Of a stretch of DNA of 64,000 nt, positions 32,495 through 44,469 are shown one piece after another. A program made the translations under genes and the position numbers. A model generated the notes under the pieces. The model saw only the letters and a list, made by a program, of their open reading frames with translations, made no database searches and was not told the DNA's origin. Each line of letters starts with the position of its first letter. Position 1 is the stretch's first letter. This DNA is from Otatea glauca (Eukaryota; Streptophyta; Magnoliopsida; Poales; Poaceae), in assembly GCA_036346275.1 (NCBI GenBank), contig CM070726.1, positions 28,989,410-29,053,409 on the forward strand, read 5' to 3'.

Positions 32495-33466
32495 ATGGCA
32501 GGCTTCCTTGATCGTCTCCTCTCCTTTGGCCGTAGATTGTGGACAGACATCTTAGATCTACAACCTGATGAGAAAGATGAACCATATTGGAAGGCTTGGT
32601 GCGCAAGCCCTTTTCCCACTGCTATTACGGCTGGTAGCTGCCACCTCATGCCTGCTGAGAACCATGATGGTGATGATACCACCATGTTGCACTACTACTG
32701 GGCACCAACTGGTGAGCTATCTTCAAACTTTTGTCTACATATTTCAGTGTTTTTAAGTTCGTATTTGTTGTCTTTGCACAACACCTCCATCAAGGTTTGA
32801 TCTAGATCCAACAGAATACACTATGCCCAATTTTCTAAAAAAAATGGAGATCTACACATACTCATAAAATTTATCCAATTCTGTTTATTACTTTCTAATA
32901 AAAATAAAAAGTATTGTTACAAAAATTCCTCTTTCATAAGCTCATCTTCGTTGTGTTTGCACAGCCCCTCTTTCAGGCTTCGGATTTGGATCCGACAACA
33001 TGCAAGGTGCCTTTTTTTAAAATACATTTAGTTATACATTTACTCAATTGTTTATATTACTTTCCAGTTTATCAAAACCCATGAAAATATTGCATATAAA
33101 TGATTTATTTTTTGGCTCGCATTTGCTGGCTTTGTGTGACACCTCCCCCTCCTTTAGATCTAGATCCCACGGCACACGAGGTATCCATTTATCACAAAAG
33201 ATTGGAGATCTTAAACTTAGCCATACCATTTATTCAGTTATATTTACTGTTCTCCAACAAAAATCAGAGAAATTGGATCAATATCATTTCAGCCGTACGT
33301 CGAGCGAACCTTTGCCTCTTGCCAAGTAGATGCACACTGTGTGCTTAGATTAGAAGCATATCTTCACAATATCGGAAGATCAATTGAATATGACCAGCAA
33401 GCCCCAAACAAGGAATCACCAAAGAGATTGCACATTCCATTAATTAGTCAGTTAATTAAACACTGA
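32495..33466 (+). CDS. Small four-exon gene, unknown protein (151 aa)
   Basis: I do not recognise this protein. Exons 32495-32711, 32965-33006, 33158-33180 and 33293-33466 (217, 42, 23 and 174 nt) join in phase to 151 codons plus TGA, each intron having GT-AG ends. The start is chosen because CAATGG follows a pyrimidine-rich leader. The N-terminus reads MAGFLDRLLSFGRRLWTDIL, then an acidic stretch (DLQPDEKDEPYWKAWCASPF), a histidine/aspartate-rich part (ENHDGDDTTMLHYYW), a short Pro/Gly linker and a C-terminal exon with PYVERTFASCQVDAHCVLRL and ending PLISQLIKH. No signal peptide or membrane segment is evident. Exons 2 and 3 lie in two members of a tandem triplication, so the splice choice is not certain. 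It could also be a captured gene fragment. Confidence 0.45.
32745..33270 (+). repeat. ~180-bp triplicated exon-intron unit
   Basis: Three diverged tandem copies share TTTGxxCACACCTCC, TTxGATCTxGATCC and downstream TTATTCAxTT...TTACTTTC sequence. The cores lie at 32771-32825, 32953-33006 and 33129-33186. The second has a good acceptor and donor, the third has TTTAG and GTATCC, and the first lacks both. Confidence 0.7.
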
Positions 33467-34728
33467 TGAAAGGATAACCATCCAACCAAAACTTCCGTTC
33501 CAGCCACAGAATTCTGCCCCTTCCTTCCCCGGCTGTCCGGCGGGAGTGAGGAGGGGCATCTTAGTCAGTGAGAAATTCCAACGGGTCAGTTCAGATCCCC
33601 TGCAAGATGACTCCGCTGCCGCAGTGCCAGACAAACCTGCTGCGTAAATGCCCAGTACAGTACGTGGGCCCCACTTGCAGTGGTACATTTTACAGGTGGA
33701 TACACTGTTACAGTGACAAGGAAAGTATCTGTCAAATTTATTTCTCACCCAGACAGAGGAGAGAGATCCCAATGGGGTTAATAGGGTGGTGGTGGTGGGG
33801 GGGGGGGGGGGGGGTTGTGAGACTGAGAGGAGAGTAATGCAGCAGTTGCCAGTAGGTGCATGCCATACGTACGTGTACATGCATCTGGAGGAGGTCTCTC
33901 AACTTTTCATGGCCTGGCGCTTTTGCCCAACAGCTTTTTGACATTTCCCGGAGCACTGCCTGCGCGACGAACAGCCTCCTCTCCTTCCGTTTTCTCCTTT
34001 CCTCCTCCCTCTTGCTCGCGCTACGGACACTCCCCCTGAACGCCTTTGCCTCCTCCTCCATCGACTGGAAAATCCTCAAGGAACTGATTTTGGCATTGAG
34101 CATTTACTTCTGCGTTACTGTCGGGGGCTATAAAGCTTGCACCTTCCTGGTTGCTCCGTACTCGTGCTTCTTGCTTGCTCTTGCTGTTCTTGTGAATTTC
34201 TTCCCTCCGAGCGAGCATTTGGTTGAGCATTCTCAAGGCGATTTGGTGAGCTTTTTTTCTTGGTTCCATGATCGTTCTTTTGTTGCGGGATTCCTCTCTG
34301 GGCTGTTTGCAATCGTCTTTGAGGGTTTTGCACCGTTTCTGGTGTTTTTGGTCATGAAGTTGGTGTCCTAGACTTGTTCTTGATCTTTCGTTAAATCCTG
34401 TTTTTGCAATTTTAGTTTCATGGTTTGAGGGATTAAGATTATTTTTTGCAGCCATCGGGATTGTTGTTATACAACTTAAGGATTGCATCTTTATGAGCTT
34501 GAAAGGGGCCTGTGTTTCTCTGGGTTCTTGTGGCATCTGATTCTCTAGACCAATAAAGTCGATTAAAGCTTGCATCTTTACTTCTTTCCCACCTTATTAA
34601 ACTGCTGACTCGAATATATCGTGGCTTGTTTATTGCTGCAACTATTGCTAAATAAATATCTTCTTGCTTGTTTATTGTTACAACTGTTTTGATCGTCTTG
34701 AACAAAAGAAGAAGAGTCTTCTTTGGAG
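33467..34728 (+). promoter_or_regulatory. Upstream region and probable leader of the NAT gene
   Basis: No separate gene is supported. It contains a run of 18 G (33797-33814), GGTGGT repeats, and a pyrimidine-rich stretch (33965-34060: CTCCTCTCCTTCCG and so on) typical of a plant 5' leader. A leader intron is possible between about 34250 (GGTGAGC) and 34728. An open frame at 33856-34371 has no codon pattern or homology that I can recognise. No clear TATA box was found. Confidence 0.4.
33797..33814. repeat. Poly-G tract (18 G)
   Basis: An uninterrupted run of 18 G preceded by GGTGGTGGT, about 0.9 kb upstream of the NAT start codon. Confidence 0.95.
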
Positions 34729-37700
34729 ATGGCTGACATGAAGCCAGAGGAGATCAGCCACCCCCCCATGGACCAGCTGCAGGGCTTGGAGTACTGCATA
34801 GACTCCAACCCATCCTGGGGTAAGTACGGCATTGCACTCGAGTGCCTAGGCTTGTAGGATTGATTGATTGATATGTTTGTGCCTGCCTGGTACTAATTTT
34901 GTGTTCTTTTTGGATGGTGCAGGGGAGGCGATTGCGCTGGGGTTCCAGCATTACATCCTTTGCTTGGGGACGGCAGTGATGATCCCCACACTACTGGTTC
35001 CCCTCATGGGTGGAAACGCTGTGAGAATCTTTTTACTGTTCTGGCATGTTGTTACCAATGATGCCATACCTGGTAGTTTTAATTCATTTGGGTGTTTAGC
35101 TTGGAATGAATGTCAGAATTCAAGTTTATTCTACTGAAGCATGTTATTAGCATTGGATTTGTGTGTGCTTAGTAGCTTGTGGATAGCTGATAGAGTTTTA
35201 TATTAGAGAAATTTTACAGTGGATAACATAGGTAGTAAGTAGCGGTAGTAGAAATTAAATCTAACCATCCATTTCTCAAGGATATTTTAGACTTTTCATA
35301 TCCATTTATCAGGGGTATTTTAGACTTTTTCTAATTTGTTCATAGTTTTGGATTCACTGAATACCTGGTGATCTTCAGAGGCTTCTTATTCATTCATCCG
35401 CCATTTATCAGGATCACAAGACGTGTTTTACAGTAGAGGACAAATAGTTTGACGGAATTTTTTACCTTTTTACCCCTCTCTGAATTTTACTACCAATACT
35501 ACATGTGGTAGTATAACTAGATCTAAATTGATTTCAATCATTAGATTCAAACGAATGGACGGCTTATATTAATTTTAATCCACTGTATGAGATAAATAGT
35601 TTTGCAGTTTTGCTCTGTAGAAGTAATAAAGAATTTAGGATATCCTGTTCCATTTAGCATCTCAAAATGCTCAGATGGAGAGTGGCCTTGGGCTCTATGG
35701 TGGATCCTCGAATTAGTGGGTCACTTGCATGTATCCAGTGTTCGTCTTTCTGGATATTGATGTTTCTAGATACTAGAGTCCATCCTTATATAAATATCTT
35801 TGTCTGTTTTGTTTGCTCACAGCATGAGAAGGCAAAGGTGGTGCAAACAATGCTGTTTGTGACTGGGATAAACACGCTGCTCCAAACTCTGTTTGGAACT
35901 CGGCTTCCGACCATCATCGGAGGCTCTTATGCATTTGTCATCCCAGTCATATCAATAATACAGGACCCTTCACTGGCTCAAATTGCTGATGACCATACGG
36001 TAAGCATGCAATGATTTTGCCCTCGTAGTTTATCAATATCATTAGAGGTCATTTCAGCTCCATAAATTTCATGTTATTTATTACATATTTCCCTCCTCTT
36101 GTTGCAGAGGTTCATCATGACTATGAGAGCCATACAGGGGGCCTTGATAATATCCTCCTGCATCCAAATAATTCTTGGCTACAGCCAGTTGTGGGGGATA
36201 TGCTCCAGGTAGATACAACTCCCTCTAGTTCAATTGATGTATCATGTAACCCCATTTATCCAAATGCTTGCTTAGTCCCTACCAGATAGTATTTTTCTCT
36301 TCTTAACTTGTATGGACAAGTGACCATGAAACTGAGCAGTGTTTTGATAACTTATATTGCAAGTAAGGGGGGCCTTCTAACAAATTCATTATTTTTTGTA
36401 TGAGCAACTTTTGGCATGGTGTATGTTGACATTAGGAGCACATGATCAATCATTAGATTATGCCCTAATGATTCTTTATGCTAGCCTTGGGCCCTTAGGC
36501 AATCCACTATGTTTTATCTCAGTTTAAGAACTGAAAATCACTAGAAAAAGGGCAATATGTCAATATACTAACCTAAGTGTGCAAATTAGACAATAGTAAT
36601 GGGACATGGCTGCAACCTTCGGATTGACGATAAGATCTTAAGATGATGTTTTGATGTGCATGCTGCAGGTTCTTTAGCCCACTTGGGATGGTTCCAGTGG
36701 TTGCACTGGTGGGGCTTGGCCTTTTCGAGAGAGGATTCCCAGTGGTAAAAGCTCTAGTGCTATTTCTTTGCTGAGTTGTTCTCTTGTAAACAATGACTCG
36801 TTGCTCTTATCCTTATCAATTACTGGTTGCGTCTGCTATCAGAACATATGCTTCATACTTGGGAGCTTTCAAGAGATTCAATGGAATCATTTCGTATGGT
36901 TGAAATTGAAAAAACGTTTCGTTCCTAGGATATGACTATATCTCATAGGAGCATTTTAAATATATCTAAATCTATAGATTAACATCAATTATGCATTTAT
37001 GCTTGGCAGAATCCTCAACGGGAAAACATCTAGAATAAGAATGTTCAGTGTTTTCTTGCTGATATTTAAGCTAATATGTGGAGATTATGCCGTTAGGTTG
37101 GGAGGTGCGTGGAGATTGGTCTTCCAATGCTCATCCTGTTTGTGGCACTTTCCCAATATCTGAAGCATGTACAAGTCCGTCATCTTCCGATATTGGAGAG
37201 GTTCTCACTGGTCATCTCCATCGCCCTTGTCTGGGTATATGCCCACATCCTCACAGCGAGCGGGGCATACAAACATAGCTCGCTGGTCACCCAGGTCAAC
37301 TGCCGCACTGACCGTGCCAATCTCATCACATCCTCGGACTGGTATGCAGATTGATAAATATATCGCTGTTCCATATTCATCTCCTCCTTTTACACTTCTG
37401 AAAGAATTTGTTTTGAGAATTTCTTCAGGATAGATATCCCATACCCATTGCAATGGGGTCCGCCGACTTTCAGCGCGGATCATGCATTCGGTATGATGGC
37501 TGCTGTGGTGGTGTCCTTGATAGAGGTAACATTTTCATTCCTCCAGAGTCTCAAATCAACTTGTTTTAAGCAGTGCTCACGATATTTTAGCTTAAGCTAT
37601 GCTCATCTGATTTGGTTGGCAATTTTTTGACAATTGCAGTCAACTGGAGCGTTCAAGGCTGCTGCCCGGTTGGCAAGCGCAACACCCCCACCACCATATG

Positions 37701-38961
37701 TCCTGAGTAGAGGCATTGGATGGCAGGTCAGTTTCTTCTCATAGATGGACCTGTCATTGATTCTGCCATTGATCAGACGAATAATCCTTTTCTCCCTTTT
37801 ATGATCAAATAATGCTTTTCTCCTTTTTCTGCTCAAATATGTAAACAATCAGGGAATTGGTCTGCTATTCGATGGACTATTCGGTACTGGGACCGGCTCC
37901 ACAGTCTCTGTGTAAGTGTGTCTGCTTATTTATCACACCAAGTTTGCATTCGGATATCCGTATAGCATATTAGCATCACGCCTAACATCCTACTTCTCAC
38001 TTTGCCAAACACAGCGAGAATGTCGGTCTTCTTGGATCAACCAGGATTGGCAGCAGAAGAGTGACACAGATATCCGCTGGTTTCATGATCTTCTTCTCCA
38101 TCCTAGGTAGGTCATTTTCTGTCGAGAGGTGCTTCAATGCTTTTCTTTTTTACAGTTGCACAAATATTAAAGCATTGAAGCACTGCTCTTTTCTGTACAG
38201 TAACATGCTGTTACATACTTACATCAGTCTTTTCCCTGGCTCTAAACCCTTCCCATGATTGCAGGCCGATTCGGAGCTCTGTTCGCCTCGATCCCATTCA
38301 CGATGTTTGCCGCCATATACTGCGTCATGTTTGGCTATGTTGGTAAGCATTTGCGGATGTCAAAAGCAAACCTCTGTTCACCCATGTTCTTCTCATAGTC
38401 TGTACACCTGATTTATTATGAGCATTGCTTTCACTATCACCAGCTTCTGACTGTAAGATCTCTTTATCTTCCCTGGTCTTTCCAGGCGCTGTAGGGCTCT
38501 CCTTTCTGCAGTTCACCAACATGAACTCCATGCGCAACCTCGTCATCGTTGGTACCTCGCTCTTCCTCGGCTTGTCCATCCCGGAGTACTTCTTCCGCTA
38601 CAGCATGAGCGCCGCGCACGGCCCCGCGCACACCAGAGCAGGATGGGTCCGTGCTCCTTCTCACTGAAACTTCCTTTGCATCAACTGAGAATCTCTGCAA
38701 GTTGAGTTGTGAACTGAACGTGTCCTTTCCTGTGTGCTGTGTACGTAGTTCAACGACTACTTCAACACCATCTTCTCCTCGCCCCCGACCGTGGGGCTCA
38801 TCGTGGCGGTGGTCCTCGACAACACGCTGGAGGTGAGGAACGCGGCGAGGGACCGCGGGATGCCGTGGTGGGCGAGGTTCAGGACGTTCCGCGGGGACAG
38901 CCGGAACGAGGAGTTTTACACCCTGCCCTTCAACCTCAACCGGTTCTTCCCGCCATCTTGA
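34729..38961 (+). CDS. NAT2: Nucleobase-ascorbate transporter, NAT2-like (524 aa)
   Basis: Thirteen exons join in one frame: 34729-34819, 34923-35020, 35823-35999, 36108-36208, 36669-36744, 37097-37341, 37429-37525, 37640-37726, 37853-37911, 38015-38106, 38265-38342, 38486-38646 and 38749-38961 (1575 nt including TGA), all introns GT-AG. The protein starts MADMKPEEISHPPMDQLQGL and ends PFNLNRFFPPS, both characteristic of the plant NAT1/NAT2 clade. The QH motif lies at residues 39-40 (GFQHYILCLGT), and the family signature ENVGLLGSTR at about 345-354 fits [QEP]-N-x-G-x4-T-[RKG]. Many hydrophobic segments fit the multi-pass membrane fold. The family transports xanthine, uric acid or other nucleobases across the plasma membrane with protons; plant members are named for ascorbate, but their substrate here is unknown. 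No truncation or missing key residue; the length is normal. Intron 2 (802 bp) and intron 10 contain transposon-like sequence. Confidence 0.96.
35205..35610. repeat. Possible degenerate hairpin element in NAT intron 2
   Basis: The left part (TTTTACAGTGGATAACAT, CTAACCATCCATT) is loosely the reverse complement of the right part (AATGGACGGC, TTTTAATCCACTGTATGAG), and the middle has paired TATTTTAGACTTTT repeats. The pairing is imperfect and ends are not defined. Confidence 0.35.
38129..38183. mobile_element. Short MITE-like hairpin in NAT intron 10 (55 bp)
   Basis: Ends GTGCTTCAATGCTTT and AAAGCATTGAAGCAC are perfect 15-bp inverted repeats. The left half (CTTTTCTTTTTTACAGTTGCA) matches 31432-31457 closely, so it is a deletion derivative of the same family. 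Confidence 0.7.
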
Positions 38962-39922
38962 GCCGGGGAGGCAACAACAGTAGGATGTTACTAGGATGGA
39001 AGCCAGCCATTAAGTGAATCTAGCCACCGCCATGGCTGTAAATATTGTTGTCTTCCATAGAGAAGAGTAGTTTTAGAGGTCTAGCAAAGCAATGCTGGGC
39101 ATGACGAGAACTGCAGTCTTGCAGGCGAGAAAGAGTGGATTGGTTGGTTGTACTGGATGTTAGCTGGGCTTATTGTACATGTTTGGTGCTAGCAAAAAAA
39201 AAGTCTTTAGGGCTCGAATCAAATTTGGATTATAGTGGTTAATGGGTTTAAAATTGAAATGAGCCTAATTCAAGTAAAAAAAGGCTAATGAGGCTCGGCG
39301 CAATAGTAACTCGTTAACTCAAATTTGAAATAACCACTTAAATGATAAATAAAATGATTTTATACTGAATTAGCATGCTTGAGTTGGTGGTTGGTGATGA
39401 GCAATGAGATTCAACTATTTTGAGTTCTTTTTTCTTTTTCTTTTTCCTTTTTTTTTTTGCGTGACTGGCCCATGTTTGTAATATGGGAATTTCAAGGAAA
39501 TCCTGTAGAAAAAAGAAACATGCACTCCTACTGCATGTATGAAATTCCTATGATCCTCAAATCCCTACCAAATTGCTATGTTCCAAATGGGGCTTTTTGG
39601 GGGAAAGGGATCATGTGTAGTCTCTACGGGACTGCAACTTCAAGGGGAAAGGGATCAAAAGTTGCAGTCCCCATAGACCAGGATCATCCGATCAAAAGAA
39701 TAAACGGCCCGGATTGCGCAACAGTGCTCATGTACAGTGTTTGCTACAGGAATTGCTACAGTGTCAAGATCGCACATTACATTCAAATAGTATTCCCGAA
39801 AGATCAGATTCATCGCTTTTTGACCTAACGGTCCATGTGCAACTACTAAAGTTGCAGTCATAATGGATTGCATTGGATCTCAATTCGCTTCAAGAAAATT
39901 ACCATGGGATCGAAAGGACTCC
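38962..39922. other. NAT 3' flank, no gene
   Basis: It contains the probable 3' untranslated part to about 39180 (TATTGTACATGTTTGG). A short perfect hairpin GGGACTGCAACTT / AAGTTGCAGTCCC lies at 39628-39671, and AAAGTTGCAGTCAT recurs at 39849-39862, suggesting a small DNA-transposon remnant between 39620 and 39870. No protein-like frame. Confidence 0.45.
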
Positions 39923-40977
39923 ATTCATACTATCAAAATAATATGAATGGCTGACATTACAAATTTCCATATGAACCTATAATCCCCGTAGGATACTTGA
40001 GAGTCCGACTTACAATGTGCTACCTACGATGGCATGCAATTGAATATAATTTGTGAATGATCGGATTTATGATCATACGTCGGCGCAATATTACTAAATA
40101 ATGCATATAACAATTGTAATCAACATGCAATAATTGCGAAAAAAAAGTGCAATGTCCTAAAAAATTAAGAAAACTGCAAAAATTCTCAGCAAAAATTGGA
40201 TAAAAACTACAAGTATAGAATTGAGATACAGTTTAAAACTAGTTTATGTATCGAAAATGACCATACAACATCGTAAACTTTTAGATGCAACAAAATCGAA
40301 AACACTGAGGTAAGGTTGGTTTATAAATTGGGGTCTCACAAACCTTACTTGTCACCTGAGAAGAGCAATAAAAAATAATCTTTTCAGATTTTCACAGTTC
40401 ACAACCACCACGGTAGCATGCTGGTAACTGGTAAATCCATGGAGGCACAAACGAAGACAAGGAAAAAAAAAGTTCGTCCGACCAAATGAAAAGGCTCCGA
40501 AACTAGCCTTCTCACCTGCGAATGCAGGAAAAAAGCACGGACAAAGACTTGGCCATCAGCCCTTGTCGATATCACTGACACAACCTGTTAATTACTGTCA
40601 ATTCAACCATTCCTTGGCTTCATGGCATGGTAAAAGCAGGTGAGTACATGGGTGAAGTTCAGTAGTGTCCAGGGTGAGAATTTACATGACAAGGCAACTC
40701 AAGAATGTACAAGAACCGAGTGGAGAATAAGAGGCAGCATCTGAGAAATGGCTCACCTCAAACCAAATCCATCCATCAAGTTCTGCTAGAATCAAAACGG
40801 CAGTAGCCTGTCGATGCCTTTCTGTGCAGGAAATGCAATGCTCATTCTGCCTGCAGCATCTTCTTTCCACTATAGGTTGTCAATCTTGGTTCATTTGAGA
40901 CGTTTGTCTGGTCCAGGCTACCTCTGCAATCCTTGTTATGGAGGAATTGTTATGCTGTCGACAGAAGTGTGTTCATG

Positions 40978-43497
40978 GCACCTCACTGACATCGAAGAGA
41001 GCTTCTCTTCTGTACAAACTAGAAGCATGATACCCATTTGCCAGGTTAAGTGCCGATAATGAATGAAGGGTCAAAGAAAACCACAACTTTAGATACTCTT
41101 TCAATATCTCATATTTGGCTAATGGCTACTATTGCATCTACAGAACTAGATGAACAGCATGCCAACACTCACCTTGCAGTCTTCCACAGTTCACAAGCTT
41201 ACAAAGACAGTCCCAGAAATTTGTCAGTACGCGCCTCTCTTGCTCTTTGAAAATGTCGGACAAGTTCTCCGCTCCTGTTATGAAAAGCATGAATGTTAGT
41301 ACGACATAAAACAACTGGAAAGGAAAATGTGCAAGTACAATTACATAACACACCGTATATGTATCAGTACAGAAAAAAGAACAAACATAGCAATTGTACT
41401 ACCTTGTTCGAACTTAAAAGTACAACATAGTTCTTACGATACAATATTTTTTACAGAGATCATACATCATAGATATGTTTGCATCTACACACATGACGAA
41501 TGAAGTAAAGGTACAACAAAGTTATTTGGTATAACATTTTTGACATAGTTCGTACATCGTAACAATTTTTACATCACCACACAAAACAAATGCACCGCTA
41601 GTTAAACATACTTCTTATGATGCAATATTTTACATATAGTTCAATTGGTGGTGGCACCCCTATGGCTACCACCGTCGACGGAGCTAGTAGCAAACCCATG
41701 CACATTGCCCTGTTCTGCTTTGTTGTGGCCTCCCAGCCTTTGGCAATATTTGAAAGTGTGCCTGTCTCCTTGAAAATAGAGTATTTCTTCACATGGAGTC
41801 TTGATTTTGATGTGTCCATGTCATTCATGTCACACCCCAAAATCGCCCTAGAATTCGGTTTTGGACAGAAGTTGTATATCACCTGCTTATGATAGCGAAA
41901 GACGGTTAGACAAAATAATATATGGCCTATTGGCTGAAATAAAAAGAGCATTGTGGCCATCAGCCCAAAGTTTAACTTAAAAACTATCAATTGAAAACAA
42001 ACCCACAGGAAAGGCCTAAGTGCGGCCGTGACCCTATATGTCATCGTTGCCAAAGTTGAAGGTAATTGAGAGACGGTCTTCTTCCTCATCCTCTGAATAA
42101 GTACCAACAAGCAAGGCTGAGTACATTTGTACATAGCAAGATTTGTAATGTATTGCAAATTTATAAGTAAATGCTTGACTATGTCAAAGGAAAAAGGCTA
42201 CTAAGTTATTTTGCATAACGCGAGATTTAGTTATGACTATCAAATAATAGATTGCAACCGGAATTTGTAATAAGCAGTTGAAAATTATAAAGATAATAAG
42301 TAAATGTAGCATAAATTATGAAAAACTCACAATCCTTCCAAGATTGTGATTATCGATCCATTCCCTGTCACTCTTGGCATAAAATCTGAAACAAAAACTT
42401 CTCACAATTTTTTTCCAATTCAACTCTTTTTGTAAAAGCATAAAATTCTATATAGTGTTAGCGCATCAAGTCTCCCATGACCGCGGACACAGTTTTTAGA
42501 AAAAGTTTTACACTTTGCAGAAGCATACATCTTTACCCATAAGACATGACCAACACTTTTTCCCGTTGGTTTCACGCTTCCTTAGATGTGTGGCCAAGAG
42601 GTCATGATATAACCATTACATCACCTAGATCTAACTTTACACCAGCCCGGCAACGATAAACCTTTACTATTACGGGAGAAGATATTTGTACAATTACTAT
42701 ACGACGAACAGTTACGCCCCATTGTCCCACTTCTCCCAATAGTAAGGCATACACCGTTTGTATTGGTATGTGTTTTATCCACACCTCTGTGTGGACACTC
42801 CTACAAGCATTCCGTCTCAAAATATCTGTACTACTCCAGCCTTCTAATGTATAAAGATAGACCTAAGTAACTTAATTGGTTAAGGCCATCTCATACTAGC
42901 ACATGTGGTTGCACTGATTATTTTGGATTATATATCACTACATTCGGTCCTTAATCGGACCCGGGCGAGAATCTCCCCTATTTACATGCAAGTCCCATGC
43001 ACATCACAGTATAAATATAACTCGCTCGCGTCAAATCATATTTTTATTTTGATGTTTAAACTAAAATACCTAAAAACACTATTTTCTCAACATACACAAA
43101 ATTCTATTCATCAAGAAAATGGCATATCTAACCGTCCAAGTCTAAAGCATGGCTAAGCATTTTATTAAGTATCCGAATATACCCAATTGACGTTAAGTAA
43201 TGCCTAGACACTTAACCTATGGTTTCCAAGGATAACATATACGTATTTATTGAGGAAGTTTCATGAAATGACAGTGATATCTACTAGTACCCACAATATA
43301 GCAATTTACTGAAATTAAACGCATGCATACATAAATTGATGAAAATGACATAAGCTACGTGAAATATTAGGATCAACATGATCAAAGGGGGTGCTTGCCT
43401 TGCTTGTTGAACTCTTGGTCTTGCTTTGGTTGATCGGAGTACCAATTACATCATCTAACCCCAAATCTCTCATAAGGTTCCACGATTCATGTGTACA
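40978..43497 (-). pseudogene. Unidentified multi-exon gene, copy A (partial)
   Basis: Short protein-like segments with splice-like borders lie in order on the minus strand: 43497-43399 (CTHESWNLMRDLGLDDVIGT), 42385-42331 (FYAKSDREWIDNHNLGRI, with GTGAGT donor), 42092 to about 42040 (DEEEDRLSITFNFGNDDI), 41882 to about 41660 (VIYNFCPKPNSRAILGCDMN, SNIAKGWEATTKQNRAMCMG), 41274-41173 (AENLSDIFKEQERRVLTNFW, GTGAGT donor) and 41046-40978 (YHASSLYRREALFDVSEVP then TGA). The segments read like a conserved protein and the splice borders are good, but I do not recognise the family, and no start exon was found. It may be a gene fragment captured by a transposon or an incomplete gene. The downstream 40390-40900 has no clear coding. 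Confidence 0.35.
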
Positions 43498-43672
43498 CTG
43501 CAACGTCAACATGACATACAAGCAAACAAATCCGAAGTTATTATTCTTCAGTACAAATAACATACATACCAGCATTATACAAGGTCATGCATATGAGGAT
43601 GATGCATGTGAGAGCAAACTCCAATTCCTAGGACAACTACTCATGGAACTTACACTTCTATGCAAACTATAT

Positions 43673-43850
43673 CACTACTACAGAATGGTACAACACTATC
43701 GCTTCATCTATATCGGTTCTCAACAATTTAGGAAAAACCGATTATGATAGATAATTCGACGAGGGTGTTAATAATTAGTGGAGAATCATCACAATCGGTT
43801 CTCACGTTAGAATCGATTGTGATGTAGCATGTGCACATCACAATCGGTTC
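43673..43850 (+). mobile_element. CACTA terminus fragment, copy A
   Basis: Starts CACTACTACAGAATGG, a typical CACTA terminal sequence. It is followed by hairpin-forming ATCACAATCGGTTCTCA / GAATCGATTGTGATG subterminal repeats. It is truncated at about 43850 where LTR sequence begins. Confidence 0.6.
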
Positions 43851-43854
43851 TCAT

Positions 43855-44435
43855 ACGAGCTTCGATTGAGGCGATTCAAGTTTTTAAAAATTTGTAAAAT
43901 TGAGTCCTATTTAATGGTGAATTTATTTGATTTTTAGAGTTTGTTTTCGCTCTATTTTGGTATTTATTTGGTGTTTTCTCTCATTATGCGTAGACGTTGA
44001 AGTGCTTGGAGCGTCCAAGGAGGAATCGTTGACTCAAGACTAAGGTCCAAAGTAAGTGCAAGAACTTTTTCAAGGCAAGTTGTGCTTTGATCATGTTAAA
44101 CCTAGTTTTACAAAATTGCTGTGTTGATTTACATTATGTATAATATTTTATGTGTATAACTATTTCAAAATAATTTAGGATCTAGTTAATCTACCCAGTT
44201 GAATTATATCATATCTTGTCATTTGTATGTCATGATTAATTGTCACCCTAGGATGATTTATTACTAGTTGGTTAATATTAGAAATCGATATGGGTTGGTT
44301 AGATCGTGTTTAGTATGTTTAGCCATGCCATGTATAACTCATGACTTTGGAATATCAATTTAATCATAATTAATGGAATATGGAACATGTTTAAGGAATT
44401 GGTGTCAAGTGTTGTCACACACCCGACAACATGCT
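43855..44435 (+). repeat. Fragment of the Tekay-like LTR family, copy A
   Basis: Collinear with 22384-22955 of the long LTR: shared CATACGAGC, TTTGTAAAATTGAG, CGTAGACGTTG and GGCAAGTTGTGCTTTGATCATGTT. Both ends are broken. Confidence 0.8.
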
Positions 44436-44469
44436 CTTTGTCCAATACTGGGCCAACCCCTTTATTATT

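Noticed and set aside
33856..34371. Open frame of 171 codons with hydrophobic stretches upstream of the NAT gene
   Set aside because: It lies in the pyrimidine-rich leader region, has no recognisable family and its codons follow base composition. More likely leader or promoter sequence.
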